DNA of 64,000 bases from QHXW01 sp035297145 (lineage in GTDB: Bacteria > Acidobacteriota > Terriglobia > Bryobacterales > Bryobacteraceae), in NCBI GenBank assembly GCA_035297145.1, contig DATGZN010000014.1, forward strand, positions 54,264-118,263, read 5' to 3'. The translations under genes and the position numbers were made by a program. A model generated the notes under the pieces. The model was not told the DNA's origin and ran no database searches. It was given only the letters and a program-made list of their open reading frames with translations. Within the stretch, counting starts at the first letter, position 1. Each line of letters begins with the position of its first letter. Shown in pieces: positions 19,101 to 29,200 of the stretch.

Positions 19101-22100
19101 ATCGTTTGCCCTTGAATACCAGCGGCAAGGTGGATCTCAGCGGACTGCCGGATGCTTCGGAAGGTGGTGAATCCGAAGCCGGAACAGACGGCGCCCTGAA
19201 CATGGTGGAAGAGATCGTCGCCACCGTCTGGCGGGAGCTTCTCGGAATTCGGAGACTGCACCCGGACGCGGACTTTTTCGATATGGGAGGACAATCCCTC
19301 CTCGCCATCCGGGCCGTGGCAAAGATCAACGAGGTCCTGGACTGCGGGCTTGCGCCCTCGGTTGTCTTCGAAGCTCCAACTGTCCGCGAACTTGCCCTGA
19401 AAGTCAATAACGCCCGCGCCGGAGCGTCTTTGCCACCCATCGGGAAAGCTGCCGGCCTGTCGAATATCCCCGCTTCCTTTGCGCAGCGTCGAGCCTGGTT
19501 CCTTTCGTATCTGGAGAGGGGAAGTGCTGTCGACAATCTCGCGGCGGCGTACCGGCTCAAAGGCCGCATGGATGAGACGGCGCTAACCAACAGCCTGCTG
19601 GCGGTTGCCGCCCGTCATGAGATCCTGCGCACGCGGCTGGAGGAGGCCGGCGGCGAACTGTGCCAGGTCATCGATCTGCCTGAATCTGTAACGGTCGGGA
19701 TTGGCGCTGCCGAGTCCTTTAGCGAGGCCTGCAAGAAGTTCGAAGCGGAAGCCTCGCTGCCCTTCGATCTCCGAAGTACTCATCCGGTGCGGTTCAGACT
19801 GTTCCGGATCGCGGATGATGAGTGGCTGCTCGGGATCGTGTTGCACCATGCCGCATGTGATGCCTGGTCCGGAACAATCATCGTCAGAGATCTTAGCCGG
19901 ATTTACGCCGCGCTTGCGAAGGGGATGCAGGTATCGCTTCCCCAGCCCTTGTTTCGCTACGCCGATTATGCCCTGTGGCAGCACGATCTGCGGAAGACCC
20001 GGCTGGGAGCGGAGCACCTCGATTGGTGGCGCGACGAGTTGGCAGGCGCTCCAATGCGGCTCCTGTTGCCGGCGGATTACCCGCGCACGGAAGCATCGGT
20101 CCGGCATTGCGGGCGCGAGCCTGTTCTTCTCAGCGCCGAAATGGTGGACAGACTGCGCGCGCTGGACACGAAGCCAGCGACAACTTTGTTCTCGATCCTG
20201 CTCACGGCGTTCGGTGTGCTCGTGGTGCGATACAGCGGCCAGCGCGACATCCTGATCGGCACTCCCGTCGCGGGACGAGATCGCATTGAGTTTCACGACA
20301 TAGTCGGCGCATTTGCGAACAATCTGATCGTCCGGCTGGATGTGACCGACGACCCCGCATTCCATACTCTGCTGCGGCGGGTGCGGCAGAAGCTGCTAGC
20401 GGCGATGGACCATCAGGACGTTCCGTTCGATTTGCTGGTTGAAGCGCTCAGACCTCCGCGGAATGGCAGCGATTTCCCGGTCTTCCAGACGATGTTCGTG
20501 TTCGAAGAGCGGCACTCGCGGATCCCCGAGCTGCCTGAGATTGATACCGATCTGGTCGACATTGAAAATGCATGGACACGTTTCGATCTCAGTCTCATCC
20601 TCAGGCAGGAGAAAAACGGCATAGCCGGATTCCTCGAGTACCCGACAGACCTTTTCTCGCGGGACACGATGCGCCGCATCGCCGGGAATTTCGAGGAGTT
20701 GCTGCGATCGGTTCTGGCCAATCCGGATGCGAAGGTGTCGGAGCTGAACATCGTCAGTGTGCGGGAACGCGATCAATTGCGGTGGTGGGCACAGGCGCCG
20801 GATGCCGCCGCGGCAACGGAAGCGGCCGTCGACCGGCTGCTTGCCTCACAGGCTGCCGCCAGACCCGATTCCATTGCCATTCTGTTTGAGAACCGCGGGC
20901 TGACTTACGGCCAGCTCGAGATCGAAGCTAACCGGCTCGCGCGATTCCTGCCGACGCGGGGCGTTCATCGGAGCGAAAGAGTGGCAGTCTGCCTTGACCG
21001 GTCGCCTGACCTGATCGTCGCGATACTTGCCGTGTTCCGGGCCGGGGCGGTGTACGTCCCTCTCGATCCCTCTCACCCGGACGATCGCCTGACCAGTGCC
21101 GTCCGGGAATCCGGTGCAGGCGTCCTGATTTGCAGCGTGGAAACACGCGACCGCGCCGAGCTGAGGAAATCGGTAGCGACGGTTGTGGACCTCGATCGGG
21201 AGCGTGAAAACATCGGCCAAAGTTCAGGTGAACCTGTGCCCCCTGCAACCAGCGGATCGGCGTGGGCCGCCATCATCCATACTTCGGGATCCACTGGAAA
21301 ACCGAAGGGTGCGGTGATCACCCACCGCTCGCTTTCATTGCTCGCCTCCAGCCTTTCCAAAGAACTGGGGATCGGCCCGGGAAAACGGTTGCTTCAGACA
21401 GCCGCTATTGCTTTCGATGTGGCATTGAGCGATGTCGTTATGACTCTCGCCGGTGGCGGCACGCTCTGTCTCGCGAGGCGAGAGGATCTGCTCCCCGGTC
21501 CGCCGCTGCTCCGAACCCTGCGGCAGACCAGAGCCACACATATGCAGATCCCGTCCTCTCTGCTTGCCGCCATGGATCCGGAGCCGTTGCCGGATCTCGC
21601 GGTCATCGTTGTCGGCGGCGAGGTCTGCAGGACCGATACCGCGCGAATGTGGTCTCGCGGCAGACGATTCCTAAATGCCTACGGTCCGACGGAGACCACA
21701 GTCACGGCCACCATGGGGGAGTACGACGGCAGCGCCTCCCGGCTCAGCATCGGACAGCCGATTGCGGGATCCCGGGTCTATGTGCTGGACCCGCACTGCC
21801 GGCCGGCGCCCATTGGAGTTGCGGGCGAAATCTATATCGCGGGCGCGGGCGTGTCCGACGGCTACCTTGGGCGGGCGCTTGAAACGGCCGAACGCTTTAT
21901 TCCCGATCCGAATCCGGCTTTCCCGGGCCAGAGGATGTTTCGCACCGGCGACCGAGGCCGCTGGTCCCATACCGGCGAACTGGAGTTCCTCGGGCGCATC
22001 GACAGGCAGATCAAGATTCGCGGTTTTCGGGTGGAGCCCGCCGAGATTGAAACCACCCTGGCTGCCGTGCCGGGAGTCCATCGGGCGGTTGTCGCCTTGC

Positions 22101-25100
22101 GCCAGGGGAACGGCTCAGACGAGCATCTGGTCGCATATTTGATTCCACGTCCGGATGGCACTTTCAGGCTGGGGGCTGTGCGGCCTGCGCTCCGGGCGGC
22201 GCTTCCCGAGTACATGATTCCGGCCCGTTTCGTCACTCTCCCTTCTGTTCCGCTCACACCTAACGGAAAGATCGACTGGGCGGCGCTTCCCGAGCCCGCT
22301 CCGGGCGAAAATGACGCCTCCGAATGGAGCCCGGCGGCAGCGCCCGCTAGCGAGATCGAGCGGCAGATTCTGGAAGTGTGGCGCCGGGTCCTGCGGCGAT
22401 CGGACATAGGAGTGGATGACAACTTCTTTGATTGCGGGGGCCAGTCGCTGCTGCTGGTCAGAGTGCATACCGATCTGACGGCGTTATTGCAACGCGAGAT
22501 CACGGTCCCGGACCTGTTTCGCTACCCCACGGTCCGCGCTCTGGCTCGTTCTCTGATCGGCACGCCGCCGGCGGCCGTCCCACGGGAGCCGGACCGGCGG
22601 GCCAGTCGGGATGGAGCGTCGGAAGCGATCGCAATTATCGGCATGGCCTGCCGATTCCCGGGGGCACCGGATCTGGATTCCTTCTGGAAGCTTGTCTCCG
22701 AGGGAAGAGATGCGATCTCCCGCTTTACGGAGGAAGAGCTGGTCTTGGCCGGAGTGGACGTTCAGACGGTGAGAAGGCCGGATTTTGTTCCCGCTAACGG
22801 CGTTGTCCCGAATGCAGATCTTTTCGATGCGGCATTTTTCGGGTTCAGCCCTCATGAGGCTGAAATCCTCGATCCGCAGCATCGCATCCTGCTGGAAACC
22901 GCGTGGCACGCGCTCGAAGATGCCGGGTATGGCCCGGGAAGCATTGGCGAGCCGGTCGGGGTTTTCGCCGGCTCCGGTCTGAACACGTATTTGAGATCGA
23001 ATGTGTATACGGACGGAAATCTGCCGGGGGGTGGACTGGGATACCAGGCGCTGATCGGCAATGACAAAGATTTTGTTCCCGCCTTGATTGCGTACAAGCT
23101 CGATCTTAAGGGGCCTGCCATCGCTGTGCAAACAGGGTGCTCCACGTCTCTGGTAGCGGTGGATCAGGCATGTCAAAATCTCCGGTCCGGACGCTGCTCC
23201 ATGGCTTTGGCCGGCGGCGTATCCATCCAGTTCCCGGAGATATCGGGCTATGTCCACGAGCCCGGCATGATTCTTTCTCCCGATGGGCAATGCCGCGCGT
23301 TTGACGCCGAAGCCCGCGGCACTGTCCGGAGCGGCGGGGCCGCCATAGTCGTTCTGAAGCGCCTGTCAGCCGCTCTGGCCGACGGGGATCCCATTCGGGC
23401 AGTCATTCTCGGATCCGCAGTCAACAACGACGGGCGCGCCAAAGTCGGCTTTACCGCGCCCGGAGTAGACGGCCAGGCGGCGGTGATCTCGGCGGCGCTC
23501 CAGGCTGCCGGCATCAAGCCGGACAGCATCTCGTACATCGAAGCGCACGGAACCGGCACGGAACTCGGCGATCCGGTCGAGATGGCAGCGCTGTCGCAGG
23601 TGTTTCCGCCACGGAGCTCTTCCCGGATTGCCATAGGATCGGTGAAGACCAATATCGGCCATCCCGATACCGCGGCGGGAGTTGCAGGTCTCATCAAGAC
23701 GGTGCTCGCGCTTGAGCACGGGCTTCTGCCGCCATCGTTGCACTTCACCGCGCCCAATCCGCGAATCGACTTTGCTCGGAGCGCATTCGAGGTCAACACA
23801 GTCCTGCGCCCGTGGGATTCCGATGGCGCCCCTCGCCGTGCCGGGGTGAGCTCCTTCGGGATCGGTGGCACGAATGCGCATGTTGTGCTGGAAGAAGCGC
23901 CCCGGCGAGTCGGAGAAGCCAATTCCGGAACATCCACTGCGCACGCGTTCGTATTATCGGCGAAGACGGAAGCGGCGCTCGCGGCGGCAGGCAGTGCGCT
24001 GGCGGATAGTCTGCGGAAGCATCCCGATCTCGATCCGGCCGATGTTGCATTCACCTTGCAGACCGGAAGAACGGCGTTTGCGTGCCGGCGCGCCGTAATC
24101 GCGTCAAGCCTGTATGATGCGGCCGACCTGCTGGAAAAGCCACCACTCGATAGCCGGATAGCCTCGGGTAATAGTGAATCCGGGGAACTCGCTGGGCTGT
24201 TCGGGATCGCGAAGCGCTGGTGCGCCGGCACCGGCGTGGACTGGGCAGCACTCCATAACGGGCGCAAACCGAGGCGGATTTCGCTTCCAGGTTATGCCTT
24301 CGAGCGGCAGCGATACTGGCGCGAACCGCGGACGGGAACCGGTGTTCTGAAGAAGCATGCCGACCCCGGCCGCTGGTTTTACCTTCCAGGATGGATACAG
24401 ACTCCCTTTGCACCTACGGCATCCGCGGAGCCGGAATCATACCTGTTGCTGGGCGCGGAGACGGAACTTGGCCGGGACCTGGCCGGTTTGCTGTCGGCTC
24501 GCGGGAATTCAGTCATCGAAGTCCGGGCTGGCTCGCGCCTGACTCACAAGTCGGGCCTGACTCCCAAGAATGGTTCGGAGTTCACCATCGACATGGCAAG
24601 CGAACGTGATTATCTGGCTCTTTTGAGCCAACTGGCCCGCACCCGTGGGCTGCCTTCCAGGATCGTTCATCTTTGGAGTACGGAGGCTCCTTCGGGCAGC
24701 CGGCCCGCCGACGAACTGCAACGCGGTTTATACAGCCTGACGGCCCTCGCTGCCGCGACGGGAGTTTCCGCACACACCCAGGATCTCTCGATTACGTTTG
24801 TGAGCACGGGCGCCCAGAGCGTGACCGGCGCCGAAAAACTACGGCCAGCCGCCGCCGCGGCCCTCGGACCTGTGAAGGTCGTTCCGCTCGAACAATCGCA
24901 GGTTTCCTGCCGGGTTGTGGACGTGGAAACAACCGCTTCGGGAACCTTTGAACGGCGCAGACTTCTAGATCAGCTCCTGCACGAATTCTCGGCCGGCCAT
25001 ACTGACCCTGTGGTTGCGCTCAGGGGGCCGAGTCGGTGGATCCCCCATTTGTCGTCTGTCGACCTCGCACCGTCTGGCGCGGGGCAGGATCGGCTGCGCC

Positions 25101-26203
25101 AAAAGGGTGTCTACCTGATCACCGGAGGACTGGGAGGGATCGGTCTGACTCTGGCCCGACACCTCGCGCAAACGCTCGCCGCCAGGATGATTTTAGTCGG
25201 GCGCACCGGTCTTCCGTGCCGTGCCGACTGGGCGAATGTGCAGGATGAACGGATGCGAGATCGAATCGAGGCGATTCGCGAGATGGAATCCGCCGGCAGC
25301 GAGATTCTCGTGCGCTCCGCGAACGTGGCGGATTTCGATGCGATGTCCGCCGTCGTGGAGGAAGCCCACAGTCGCTTCGGAGCGATTCACGGCGTCATTC
25401 ACGCCGCGGGCCTTGCCGACTTTGGCGGGATCCTCGCAAAACGGCGGCCGGATTCGCTCGCATCGGTGATGGAGCCGAAAGTGCACGGCACTCTGGTCCT
25501 GGAGCGCGTACTGAACATTGCTGAGCTGGATTTTTTTGCGCTCTTCTCTACGCTCGGCTCCGTTGTGCATCACACGAAATTCGGCCAGGCGGGGTACGCC
25601 GCCGCCAATGAATTCCTCGATCTGTATGCACCGGCGAGAGCGGCGAAAGGCGAGCCATGTATCGTCATCAACTGGGATGACTGGGCGGGAGACGGCATGT
25701 CGGAAGAGGCTGCCAGGCGTCATGGCGGCCACCTGGATCCGGGCAATTGTCTCACGCCGGCGGAGGGCGCTCTGGCTTTCCGCATGGCACTTTCCTCGGG
25801 CTACTCGCGGCTGGCCGTTTCGGTACGGCCCCTGAATGAGCTGATCCGTTGCGGATCGCAGTTGCAACAGGAACGGCTGCGGGCGGCAGCGCCCTGCCTG
25901 CACCCCCGGCCGTTGGCAGTGGAATCGTTTATCGAAGCAGGAACCACGACTCAGCGCGCGGTCGCCGAAATCTGGCAAAACTGCCTTGGCTTGCAGCAGG
26001 TCGGCATCTGCGACGACTTCTTCGCACTCGGCGGCGATTCCTTGCTGGCGACGCAGATTACTTCCGCGGTTCGCTGCCGATTTGGCATTGATCTGCCGCT
26101 CTCCTCGATTTTCGATTACTCCACGGTAGAGTCGATGGCCGCGCAAATCGACTTGACGAGGGACTCATCGAAAGAGGCGCCCGTTGAGGAATTCCGGCTG
26201 TGA
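16193..26203 (+). CDS. Hybrid NRPS-PKS: C-A-T-C-A-T-KS-KR-T
   Basis: 3336 residues from ATG 16193, directly after the loading gene's stop (TGACATG). Domains by approximate base position: C 16295-17630 (HHIAVDKW), A 17650-19160, T 19195-19400 (MGGQSL), C 19450-20790 (HHAACDAW), A 20820-22300, T 22340-22560 (CGGQSL), KS 22620-23900 (active Cys in QTGCSTS at residue 2316, EAHGTGT, NIGH), a 140-residue linker in place of an AT, a structural KR half 24370-25080, KR 25105-25900, T 25940-26150 (LGGDSL). The first A domain has FVDSVWE instead of FDxS; I read its pocket as V-D-W-S-V-S-L-G-D-K, close to known beta-alanine codes. The second reads D-V-S-S-V-G-A-V-T-K, unassigned. No AT motif GHSxG exists here, so malonyl must be loaded in trans. 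The PKS step with KR would turn the second amino acid into a gamma-amino-beta-hydroxy (statine-like) unit. Confidence 0.9.
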   Translation: MGEPRDELLNVLLAEDGFAAGFGRRIARRPDPRMAPLSWSQQRLWVLDRIEPESAAYNVALTVRSPESLGDVALERALQRLVDRHEILRTCFQQHNGEAFQVIHGPPDRIALERIEAPAAEGEAAERFLRSSAERLALRRFDLANEAPMRAALFCLAGGERVLLLVFHHIAVDKWSLDILLRDLSVLYDNEIGQTASLLPPVPIQYGDYAAWQRSPEIVEEGKPGLDYWIGRLAGAPESINFLHDASLRESSGAGAVERFSTGPQISAGLGAFSSRHGVTPFMTLLAVFTTLLSKISGDVDLCVGTPVANRRLAETHDVAGFFVNTIVLRSDLSGDPSFLDFLLQCRNNWIEDFERGDTPFEAIVEKLHVTRTPGRNPLFQVMFQFEKEPSLDAAERRLRGERSDLPVSMFDLTLEIEQTGQQLSGRLEYRRDLFGERFARRLWRQFETLLRAALANPRTRVSALPFSPAEDILEALAETDATGRNRPVPDGSIAEAFQRRVAAQPDAVALIAPGGTVSYAELAERSCQLAHRLLALSVKAEEPVAICIPRSPDLIVAMLAVLDAGAVPVPMDPDHPPRMLAYILDDCGARVVLTLARFSSVLPVSMAQICVDRDWPEIARLPSSEPPRRTHPLSAAYILYTSGSTGMPKGVVGLHAATLNRLQWMWRAWPFEPAEVCCQKTTVTFVDSVWEIFGPLLAGAPLAILDTFTASDPHRLVAALASHNISRLVLVPSLLRDLLHAEPRLGERLPKLRIVVSSGEALPSELARALHGAAPACRLLNLYGSTEVAGDATWFEVPLDANGSVPIGRPLDGLAIRILDSHGMAVPAGVRGEIYVAGSGLARGYYNRPAQTAERFLPDPYGAPGSRMYRTGDLGCLRSDGLIEFLGRSDRQIKIRGVRIEPREVEAALTACAGVKSAAVVSRPGERQQVDLVAYIEAEPGTVTSAGLRSSLRSLLPTPMIPSKFVIVDRLPLNTSGKVDLSGLPDASEGGESEAGTDGALNMVEEIVATVWRELLGIRRLHPDADFFDMGGQSLLAIRAVAKINEVLDCGLAPSVVFEAPTVRELALKVNNARAGASLPPIGKAAGLSNIPASFAQRRAWFLSYLERGSAVDNLAAAYRLKGRMDETALTNSLLAVAARHEILRTRLEEAGGELCQVIDLPESVTVGIGAAESFSEACKKFEAEASLPFDLRSTHPVRFRLFRIADDEWLLGIVLHHAACDAWSGTIIVRDLSRIYAALAKGMQVSLPQPLFRYADYALWQHDLRKTRLGAEHLDWWRDELAGAPMRLLLPADYPRTEASVRHCGREPVLLSAEMVDRLRALDTKPATTLFSILLTAFGVLVVRYSGQRDILIGTPVAGRDRIEFHDIVGAFANNLIVRLDVTDDPAFHTLLRRVRQKLLAAMDHQDVPFDLLVEALRPPRNGSDFPVFQTMFVFEERHSRIPELPEIDTDLVDIENAWTRFDLSLILRQEKNGIAGFLEYPTDLFSRDTMRRIAGNFEELLRSVLANPDAKVSELNIVSVRERDQLRWWAQAPDAAAATEAAVDRLLASQAAARPDSIAILFENRGLTYGQLEIEANRLARFLPTRGVHRSERVAVCLDRSPDLIVAILAVFRAGAVYVPLDPSHPDDRLTSAVRESGAGVLICSVETRDRAELRKSVATVVDLDRERENIGQSSGEPVPPATSGSAWAAIIHTSGSTGKPKGAVITHRSLSLLASSLSKELGIGPGKRLLQTAAIAFDVALSDVVMTLAGGGTLCLARREDLLPGPPLLRTLRQTRATHMQIPSSLLAAMDPEPLPDLAVIVVGGEVCRTDTARMWSRGRRFLNAYGPTETTVTATMGEYDGSASRLSIGQPIAGSRVYVLDPHCRPAPIGVAGEIYIAGAGVSDGYLGRALETAERFIPDPNPAFPGQRMFRTGDRGRWSHTGELEFLGRIDRQIKIRGFRVEPAEIETTLAAVPGVHRAVVALRQGNGSDEHLVAYLIPRPDGTFRLGAVRPALRAALPEYMIPARFVTLPSVPLTPNGKIDWAALPEPAPGENDASEWSPAAAPASEIERQILEVWRRVLRRSDIGVDDNFFDCGGQSLLLVRVHTDLTALLQREITVPDLFRYPTVRALARSLIGTPPAAVPREPDRRASRDGASEAIAIIGMACRFPGAPDLDSFWKLVSEGRDAISRFTEEELVLAGVDVQTVRRPDFVPANGVVPNADLFDAAFFGFSPHEAEILDPQHRILLETAWHALEDAGYGPGSIGEPVGVFAGSGLNTYLRSNVYTDGNLPGGGLGYQALIGNDKDFVPALIAYKLDLKGPAIAVQTGCSTSLVAVDQACQNLRSGRCSMALAGGVSIQFPEISGYVHEPGMILSPDGQCRAFDAEARGTVRSGGAAIVVLKRLSAALADGDPIRAVILGSAVNNDGRAKVGFTAPGVDGQAAVISAALQAAGIKPDSISYIEAHGTGTELGDPVEMAALSQVFPPRSSSRIAIGSVKTNIGHPDTAAGVAGLIKTVLALEHGLLPPSLHFTAPNPRIDFARSAFEVNTVLRPWDSDGAPRRAGVSSFGIGGTNAHVVLEEAPRRVGEANSGTSTAHAFVLSAKTEAALAAAGSALADSLRKHPDLDPADVAFTLQTGRTAFACRRAVIASSLYDAADLLEKPPLDSRIASGNSESGELAGLFGIAKRWCAGTGVDWAALHNGRKPRRISLPGYAFERQRYWREPRTGTGVLKKHADPGRWFYLPGWIQTPFAPTASAEPESYLLLGAETELGRDLAGLLSARGNSVIEVRAGSRLTHKSGLTPKNGSEFTIDMASERDYLALLSQLARTRGLPSRIVHLWSTEAPSGSRPADELQRGLYSLTALAAATGVSAHTQDLSITFVSTGAQSVTGAEKLRPAAAAALGPVKVVPLEQSQVSCRVVDVETTASGTFERRRLLDQLLHEFSAGHTDPVVALRGPSRWIPHLSSVDLAPSGAGQDRLRQKGVYLITGGLGGIGLTLARHLAQTLAARMILVGRTGLPCRADWANVQDERMRDRIEAIREMESAGSEILVRSANVADFDAMSAVVEEAHSRFGAIHGVIHAAGLADFGGILAKRRPDSLASVMEPKVHGTLVLERVLNIAELDFFALFSTLGSVVHHTKFGQAGYAAANEFLDLYAPARAAKGEPCIVINWDDWAGDGMSEEAARRHGGHLDPGNCLTPAEGALAFRMALSSGYSRLAVSVRPLNELIRCGSQLQQERLRAAAPCLHPRPLAVESFIEAGTTTQRAVAEIWQNCLGLQQVGICDDFFALGGDSLLATQITSAVRCRFGIDLPLSSIFDYSTVESMAAQIDLTRDSSKEAPVEEFRL

Positions 26204-29200
26204 CTCCCGTCGAACGGTTGTTGGAGGATCTCCGGGCGCGGAATGTCGTCGTGACGGCGGAAGGCGATTCGCTGCGCGTCCGGGCGCCCCACGGCGCTCT
26301 TCCTGCCGATCTCCGCGCCGAGCTTACTCACCGGAAACAGGACGTTCTTCACCGCCTCCGAAGCGAGGCGGATAACCGGCGGCTTACGGCAGGTCCCCGC
26401 GACGAACCGGCCCCACTTTCCATTCACCAGAAACGGATCTGGGTCGCCCAGCAAGTGAGCGGGCCCTCGGCCGTATACAACATGGCGGCGGGATGGACCA
26501 TTGACGGCGATCTTGACCGTCCTGCCCTCGAGTGGGCGGTGACCGAAATGCTTGCGAGGCACGATGTCCTGCGCAGCACGATCGCTGTCTGGAACGGAGA
26601 ACCCGCGGCAGCGCCCCTTCCAGCCGCAGCGATCCGAATTTGTCACGAGCGGTACGAGTTGGCAGACCCGGACACTGCGGGCGCGATCGCGTCACGGGAA
26701 GCGGCACGGCCGTTCGATCTGACCTCCGAAGCACCTTTCCGGGTCCGCCTGGTCACGTTCAGTCCCGTTCATCACCTGCTGCTGATTACGATCCATCACA
26801 TCGCAGCCGATCGATCGTCCTTCGGCATAGTGATTCGCGAGCTAAGCCAGTTGTACGCCGCCCGCGTTGCCAACGCACTCTCGCCGCTCGAGCCACCGGG
26901 TCTTCAGTACGCGGACTTCGGCCGCTGGCAGCGCGAGTTCCTGACCGGGGAACGCCTTCAGCCGCGGCTGGAGTACTGGCGCCACAAGTTGTCCGGAGCC
27001 CATCCTGAGCTGGCGTTCACCGATACCCGGAGGTCTGAAAACACTCCGCGAAGCGCCGGCTCAGTGCTGTTCACGGTGGAACGGGATGTCGCGGAATCGC
27101 TCTCGCGTCTCGCCCGCCAACAAGGTGTGACCCTGTTCATGCTGACGGTCGCGGCTTATGCGGCCGTGCTGGCCCGTTACAGCCGTCAATACGACCTGAA
27201 CATCGGCTGTCCCTATGGCAACCGGGAACTGAGCGAAACAGCCAACCTGGTGGGCTTTTTCGTCGGCACCATCGTACTGCGCTTCGATCTCTCCGCCGAT
27301 CCGTCTTTCACGGAGTTTCTCAGGACGGTTCGCGATACGTGTCTCGAAGCGTTCGCGAACGAAGTGCCGTTTGACATGCTGGCGGGAGTTCTTCAGGCGA
27401 AGCGCAGCGGATCCGGTTCTCAACTGTTCGAGGCGATGTTCGTGCTCCAGCCCGCCAGCCTGGAGGAACTCGATCTTCCGGGCGCCCGAGTGACCTCGCT
27501 TGCGCCCGGACCGCCGGCCGTTGAGTTCGATCTCAATATGTCTGTCGAGACGGCCGGGGCGGAGCTGAAAGGGTTTCTCGAATACGACAGGAGCGTCTTG
27601 AGCCGGGATCAGATCGACTCCTTCGTACGCAGTTACCAGGCGATTCTGCGCGGGATCGTGGCGGATCCCGCGCTCCGTATTTCCCGGCTCCCCGTGCTCC
27701 ACGCGGTGGACCGCGTTCGGATTACGGCGGACTGGAACCGGACCGCGCCGGCGAAGCTTACCCACGAGTTGGTGGTAACCGCCATCCGACATCAGGCGGC
27801 GAGCGGCCAGGAAACCATTGCCCTGGAAGACGACACCGAGCGGTTCACCTATGGGGAGTTGTTGTCGCGCGTGGCTCGTAGGGCTCACTATCTGGTCCGG
27901 TTGGGAGCGGGACCGGAGGTCGTCGTGGGACTCATGCTGCCTCGATCGGCCGACCTGTTTTGTTGGATGCTTGCCGTGCTCGAGTCGGGTTCGGCCTTTG
28001 TCATTCTGAACCGGGATTTGCCCGCCTCGCGGATCGAACACATGATCCGCGAGGCTGCACCGCGCATGATTATCGGCGAAGCGGCCCCCCCGATGGTCCT
28101 CCCGGCCGGTGCAACCTGGGTCCGCATACCGGACTGCGCGGTAGCGCTGGCGGGCTGTCCGGATACCGCCCCCAACGTCCGCTTGCACGCGCGAAACCTC
28201 GCCTGCGTTTACTTCACCTCGGGATCCACAGGCGTGCCCAAAGGGGTTCTGGTGGAGCACGCCAATCTCGCGAACCATGCCGCTGCTGTCCTGCGCGACT
28301 ATGAATTGCGTAAGGACGATCGCGTTCTTCAGTTTGCCGCTCCCGACTTTGACGTGGCTATCGAGGAAGTGCTGCCGGCTCTCGTTGCCGGCGCGACCGT
28401 GGTTTTGCGGCCGGGGGCCCTATCCGAATCGCTGGACGCATTTCAGGGGTTTGTCGGCGATCGCCGCATTTCCGTCCTGAATCTGCCGGCTCCGTTCTGG
28501 CACGTCTGGGTTCGATGGCTGGCGAGCGGGCGCCGGCCTCCACCCGCCGGCCTTCGGCTGGTAATTGCGGGAAGCGATCGGGTATCGGGCAGTTCTGTAG
28601 CCGAGTGGCGAGAGATAGCCGGAAGCTCGATTGACTGGCGCAACGCATACGGCGCGACGGAGACCACCATTACCGCCGCAACCTGCCACCTGGAGAATAT
28701 CTGCCCAGGAAACTCCGGCTCAGTGCCCATCGGCAAGCCACTCTCGAACAACCGGCTCTATATTCTGGATCCGACTGGCGAACCCGTCCCGGTTGGCGTC
28801 ACCGGAGAGATCACCGTCGGCGGCGCTTGTGTGGCGCGCGGTTATCTGAACCAGCCCGCGCTTACTGCGTCGTTCTATATCCCCGACCCGTTCTCCGAAA
28901 CACCGGGGGCGCGGATGTATCGCACCGGCGACCTGGGCCGTTTTCTGCCCGATGGCTCCATCGAACTTCTCGGCAGAACCGATCGGCAACTCAAAATCCG
29001 GGGCTATCGCATTGAGCCCGGCGACATTGAAGCGGCGCTGGAAGCGTGTCCGGGAATTGTTGCGGCTGCGGTAGTTGCGAGGCAAGGGGATTCGAATCCC
29101 GTCCTTGCGGCGTTTGCCGAAGCGGCGAACCCGGCACTGACACCGGGAACTCTCGACCAGTGGCTCCGCGATCGGCTTCCCTGGTACATGGTCCCCGCTT

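Noticed and set aside
23900..24370. Possible acyltransferase domain after the KS
   Set aside because: Only about 140 residues and no GHSxG or active His motif; it matches an AT-lacking linker.
27061..28278. 405-codon minus-strand frame inside the terminal NRPS gene
   Set aside because: Antisense shadow of C and A domains; no homology and no ribosome site.
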